This document shows positions 8,325 through 11,072 of a DNA stretch of 11,072 nt, one piece after another. The notes beneath the pieces were generated by a model, which searched no databases, had not been told where the DNA came from, and saw only the letters and a program-made list of their open reading frames with translations. The translations under genes and the position numbers were made by a program. Each line of letters opens with the position of its first letter. Position 1 is the first letter of the stretch. The DNA lies in NCBI GenBank assembly GCA_030637245.1, contig DAOVVI010000018.1:1-11072 (forward strand). Direction: 5' to 3'. The stretch comes from Cyclobacteriaceae bacterium (GTDB lineage: Bacteria > Bacteroidota > Bacteroidia > Cytophagales > Cyclobacteriaceae).

Positions 8325-9785
8325 CTAGTTGACTGCCTCACCAATAAGTGTGGCTGTAGTACAATCATTTACCATCACATTCACATATTGACCTTTTTTG
8401 AAAGCGGCTTTCGGAAAAACAACTACTTTATTGGCGCTATTCCTCCCTTGCAAATGCTTATCAGATCTTTTGGAGAATCCTTCAACCAGTATTTTATGGA
8501 CTTTTTTCAAATCTCTTTTATTCCTGGCCAGAGATATTTCCTGCTGCTTTTCAATTATTTCATTTAATCTTTTCTTTTTTATTTCCTCTGGTATATCATT
8601 TTCGTACTTTTTTTCTGCCAGTGTACCAGGCCGCTCGGAGTACATGAACATATATGAAAAATCGTATTGTGCATAATCCATCAACGATAGCGTATCCTTG
8701 TGCTCTTTTTCAGTTTCTGAGCAAAATCCGACAATCATATCTGACGATATCCCGCACTCCTCACCTAAAATATCCCGAATTGCATCAATTTTATTGATAT
8801 ACCCATTCCTGGTGTATGTGCGATTCATCATTTCCAAAATCCGGGTATTTCCACTTTGGACCGGTAAATGAATGTATTTACAAATATTTTCATGGCGTAT
8901 CATTGTGTAAAGTACTTCATCGGTAATGTCTTTTGGGTGGGATGTAGAAAATCGAACCCTCAAGTCCTGATGAACATTGGCCACCATCTCCAGAAGCCGG
9001 GCAAAATTCACTATTTCCTGTTCATTTGCTTTTTCAATCTGAGCTTTCCCTTTGAATTCTTTATTAGAGGACCATTTGTAAGAATCTACATTCTGTCCTA
9101 ATAGTGTAACTTCTCTGTATCCATTTTCGAAAAGATCCCTGGCTTCATTCACTATAGATTGTGGGTCACGACTGCGCTCTCTTCCCCTGGTGAAAGGCAC
9201 TACGCAAAATGAACACATATTATCACAACCCCGCATGATAGAAATAAATGCAGTTACACCATTGGAATTAAGTCTTACAGGGCTGATATCTGCATAAGTT
9301 TCCTCCCTGGAAAGAAAGGTATTAACAGCTTTATGTCCATCATCAACCTGGCTGACAAGATTTGGTAAATCGCGGTAGGCATCAGGTCCGACCACCAAAT
9401 CAACTATTTTTTCCTCCTCTAACAATTTACTTTTTAGGCGTTCTGCCATACAGCCAAGTACACCAACGGTTAGTTCAGGCCGTTTCTTCTTTAGTCCATT
9501 GAAATGATTCAGACGATTGCGGACAGTTTGTTCTGCACGCTCCCGGATCGAGCACGTATTTATCAGGATCAGGTCTGCTTCCGTTGAATCAGAGGTAGTG
9601 TCATAGCCTTCCTTAGCCAGAATCGAAGTGACAATCTCGCTGTCAGAAAAATTCATCTGGCAACCATAACTCTCTACATAGAGCTTCTTTTTTTTACCTG
9701 AATTATTCTCCTTGCTGATGAGTCCAGTTTCGCTATTTTTTTCCTTTTCTGAAATTATTCCAATATCGCTTATTACCTTTTCCAT
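8325..9785 (-). CDS. miaB: tRNA-2-methylthio-N6-dimethylallyladenosine synthase MiaB
   Basis: MiaB is a radical-SAM methylthiotransferase that adds the 2-methylthio group to i6A37 of tRNAs reading UNN codons, improving decoding accuracy. The N-terminal UPF0004 domain has its cluster cysteines at Cys42 ([13 protein letters not shown]), Cys78 ([13 protein letters not shown]) and Cys112 ([10 protein letters not shown]). The radical-SAM motif CDNMCSFC gives Cys187, Cys191 and Cys194. The GRERSR stretch and LLGQNVDSY follow, and a TRAM RNA-binding domain takes up the end (about 425-486, [10 protein letters not shown]...[14 protein letters not shown]). At 486 residues it is slightly long because of a polar 32-residue N-terminal extension before [10 protein letters not shown]. 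The ATG at 9785 is kept because the next Met (44) lies beyond Cys42. It is the first gene of the five-gene operon and has a promoter candidate about 43 bases upstream. Confidence 0.97.
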   Translation of the reverse strand: MEKVISDIGIISEKEKNSETGLISKENNSGKKKKLYVESYGCQMNFSDSEIVTSILAKEGYDTTSDSTEADLILINTCSIRERAEQTVRNRLNHFNGLKKKRPELTVGVLGCMAERLKSKLLEEEKIVDLVVGPDAYRDLPNLVSQVDDGHKAVNTFLSREETYADISPVRLNSNGVTAFISIMRGCDNMCSFCVVPFTRGRERSRDPQSIVNEARDLFENGYREVTLLGQNVDSYKWSSNKEFKGKAQIEKANEQEIVNFARLLEMVANVHQDLRVRFSTSHPKDITDEVLYTMIRHENICKYIHLPVQSGNTRILEMMNRTYTRNGYINKIDAIRDILGEECGISSDMIVGFCSETEKEHKDTLSLMDYAQYDFSYMFMYSERPGTLAEKKYENDIPEEIKKKRLNEIIEKQQEISLARNKRDLKKVHKILVEGFSKRSDKHLQGRNSANKVVVFPKAAFKKGQYVNVMVNDCTTATLIGEAVN

Positions 9786-9827
9786 TCAGTTCTTTATGAT
9801 TTCTACCCGTTTCAGAAAAACAGGCTG

Positions 9828-9835
9828 CAAATATA
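9828..9835 (-). promoter_or_regulatory. -7 element of the miaB operon promoter
   Basis: On the minus strand this reads TATATTTG, a perfect match to the Bacteroidota housekeeping -7 consensus TAnnTTTG, ending 42 bases before the miaB ATG. The best TTG upstream (minus strand, 9851-9849) is only 13 bases away, shorter than the usual 17-23, so the -33 half is poor or absent. The location before the first gene of a five-gene operon makes it a sensible promoter. Confidence 0.45.
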
Positions 9836-9908
9836 ATCATTATGAATGCAATATGACAGATTGGCAGAGTTTAAATATTAATTAACTATTAAATTTTTAG
9901 TTTTTTAG

Positions 9909-9919
9909 TAGAATGAGTA
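9909..9919 (+). repeat. Inverted copy of the 10082-10092 sequence
   Basis: TAGAATGAGTA here is the exact reverse complement of TACTCATTCTA at 10082-10092, the left end of the tandem repeat. The two 11-base arms are separated by 162 bases and do not extend further. They may bound a small decayed element, or be coincidental in A+T-rich DNA. Confidence 0.3.
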
Positions 9920-10082
9920 AATGCTTGAATGGGTAAACGATAAAATGCGCAGGGGAGAATTCTTCTCATCCATTTTCTTACTGACTTGTGATTAATCCAG
10001 AAATGAAATCCTACTCATGAAAAAAAAGTGCTTTTTTGTATGATTTGGTGGAAGCAGGGTATTTGTTTACCATCTGGGAAAT

Positions 10083-10114
10083 ACTCATTCTATCATTCTA
10101 TCATTTAATCATTT
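10083..10114. repeat. Four degenerate tandem copies of an 8-bp unit (TATCATTY)
   Basis: The units read ACTCATTC (10083-10090), TATCATTC (10091-10098), TATCATTT (10099-10106) and AATCATTT (10107-10114). The array ends 10 bases beyond the pabB stop. This is a short microsatellite-like array with a non-triplet unit. It lies outside coding sequence, so copy-number changes would not shift a reading frame. Confidence 0.6.
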
Positions 10115-10124
10115 ATGCCAGGTA

Positions 10125-11072
10125 TCAGGATAAAACTTCGATCAAGGATTCAGCTTTGAGTAAACATTCATTGTACTCATATTCGGGATCTGAATCATAC
10201 GTTATTGCGCTTCCAACGTGAAAGGAGATCTTACCAGTTTTTGAATCATAAATTATTGATCGTATTACCACATTAAAATCAAAGTCTTGATTGGGAGAAA
10301 AATAACCTACAGAACCAGAATATAATCCTCTTGCAGAATGCTCGATTGACTCGATTTCCTGCATGACACGGATCTTTGGAGCACCTGTCATGCTTCCCAT
10401 GGGAAAAGCATGCTTTATAATATCTGTTGTTGAAATCTCCTTATTATGTTTGGCAGACACTGTGGATATCATTTGATGTACTTTATTAAATGTATAGATT
10501 CCAAATAGCTCGTCAACAGCAACACTTCCAGGTTGTGCGCTTTTGGCCAAATCATTGCGTACAAGATCCACGATCATTAGGTTTTCCGCCCTTTCCTTCT
10601 CACTATTTTTCAACGCTGTTTTTAAGGCTTCATCTTCTTTTTTATCAAAACTTCTGCGTATTGTACCTTTAATTGGTTGTGAAATAATCTTATACCCGCT
10701 TTTTTTTATAAATCGTTCCGGTGAAGCGCAAATGAGATATACTTCTCCGATTCGCATAAAGGAAGAAAAAGGCATGGGAGATAGGACATTTAATCTTTGA
10801 TAACAGATCAGGGGATCAAATGATGTTGTATTTGCTGTAAACTCGATACAATAGTTCATCTCATAAAATCCACCTACGACAATGGCAGATTTACTCTTCT
10901 GTACATGATCCATGTATTGTCTTTTTGAGGTAGAAGAAGTCAATGGTCCAATGCTTTGTTCATCGGATTTAATATAAATTCCATTTGAAATTACTTCCTG
11001 ATAAATTGCATCAGGATCAACAAATGATTCAATAATTATATTCCCGGAATTTATGTGGATGACGATTTCGGG
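10125..11072 (-). CDS. pabB: Aminodeoxychorismate synthase component I (PabB), N-terminal part outside the window
   Basis: PabB converts chorismate and ammonia to 4-amino-4-deoxychorismate, the step toward p-aminobenzoate and folate; the ammonia usually comes from the glutaminase PabA. 315 residues of the chorismate-binding domain are visible, open to the window edge at 11072. The codon at 10943 is TTG, and homologous-looking sequence (PEIVIHI at the edge) continues upstream of it, so it is not the true start. Diagnostic motifs are QPIKGTIRR with the Lys (visible residue 135) that marks PabB rather than the Ala-containing TrpE motif, DLVRNDLAKSAQPGSV, the metal-binding FPMGSMTGAPK, RGLYSGSVGYFS, and a C-terminal HVGSAITYDSDPEYEYNECLLKA. 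The GSAIT version differs slightly from the usual GGAI. No partner gene is visible. Identity is strong; a fused or separate C-terminal lyase domain is absent because the protein stops right after the core. Confidence 0.93.
   Translation of the reverse strand, partial: PEIVIHINSGNIIIESFVDPDAIYQEVISNGIYIKSDEQSIGPLTSSTSKRQYMDHVQKSKSAIVVGGFYEMNYCIEFTANTTSFDPLICYQRLNVLSPMPFSSFMRIGEVYLICASPERFIKKSGYKIISQPIKGTIRRSFDKKEDEALKTALKNSEKERAENLMIVDLVRNDLAKSAQPGSVAVDELFGIYTFNKVHQMISTVSAKHNKEISTTDIIKHAFPMGSMTGAPKIRVMQEIESIEHSARGLYSGSVGYFSPNQDFDFNVVIRSIIYDSKTGKISFHVGSAITYDSDPEYEYNECLLKAESLIEVLS

Larger units (their letters stand above)
9786..10124. other. Gene-free A+T-rich gap between pabB and miaB
   Basis: This 339-base stretch holds no supported gene. 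From left to right it contains the miaB promoter candidate (9828-9835), a very A+T-rich block (about 9870-9906) that could act as an upstream promoter element, a small GAGAA-TTC-TTCTC hairpin (9955-9967), an A8-GTGC-T6 run (about 10021-10037) that forms at best an A/T-only stem, and a degenerate 8-bp tandem repeat (10083-10114). No strong terminator for pabB is visible. A plus-strand open frame starting at 10036 runs into the 3' end of pabB and looks like chance. Confidence 0.6.

Noticed and set aside
10021..10037. A8-GTGC-T6 run as a pabB terminator
   Set aside because: The stem would be A-T pairs only around a 4-base loop, too weak to call, and it lies about 90 bases past the stop.
10036..10221. 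Plus-strand open frame of 61 codons
   Set aside because: It overlaps the conserved C-terminus of pabB on the other strand and reads through the 8-bp tandem array, giving an implausible protein.

Overview
The window reads as chromosome of a Bacteroidota bacterium, most likely of the Cytophagales/Cyclobacteriaceae type. The evidence is the A+T-rich background, the A-rich translation leaders without Shine-Dalgarno sequences, a TAnnTTTG-type -7 element in front of miaB, a GroEL ending in a GGM-rich tail, a SecG with a long acidic tail, and the gene order miaB / sigma-54 activator / lptE / TPR protein / secG / groES / groEL, which I recall from that phylum. No genome search was possible, so the placement is an inference from these traits.

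Layout: (1) 1-1902, plus strand: the 3' part of gmd and a complete fcl, overlapping by 4 nt. Together they make GDP-L-fucose from GDP-mannose for surface polysaccharide. (2) 1903-2239: a 337-base gap without a gene. It holds a G+C-rich element bounded by an 8-bp inverted repeat, a nested inverted repeat, and a strong bidirectional terminator shared by fcl and groEL. (3) 2240-4191, minus strand: the groES-groEL chaperonin operon. (4) 4192-4410: a divergent promoter region with a sigma-54-like element and a TGCCA-N9-TGGCA dyad on the groES side. (5) 4411-5121, plus strand: a 236-residue protein of unknown function. (6) 5147-9785, minus strand: a tightly packed five-gene operon miaB - sigma-54 activator - lptE - TPR protein - secG. 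(7) 9786-10124: a 339-base A+T-rich gap with the miaB promoter and a short tandem repeat. (8) 10125-11072, minus strand: the 3' part of pabB, cut by the window edge.

Functional picture: the five-gene operon mixes tRNA modification (MiaB), transcription control (an AAA+/Fis activator with no sensor domain), outer-membrane LPS assembly (LptE), an uncharacterised TPR protein and protein export (SecG). Next to it lie the chaperonin genes. The block therefore joins envelope biogenesis to protein quality control. The most interesting combination is the sensorless sigma-54 activator together with a near-consensus sigma-54 promoter in front of groES, but that link is only a hypothesis. I found no defence system, CRISPR array, tRNA, rRNA, transposase gene or other clearly new multi-gene system.
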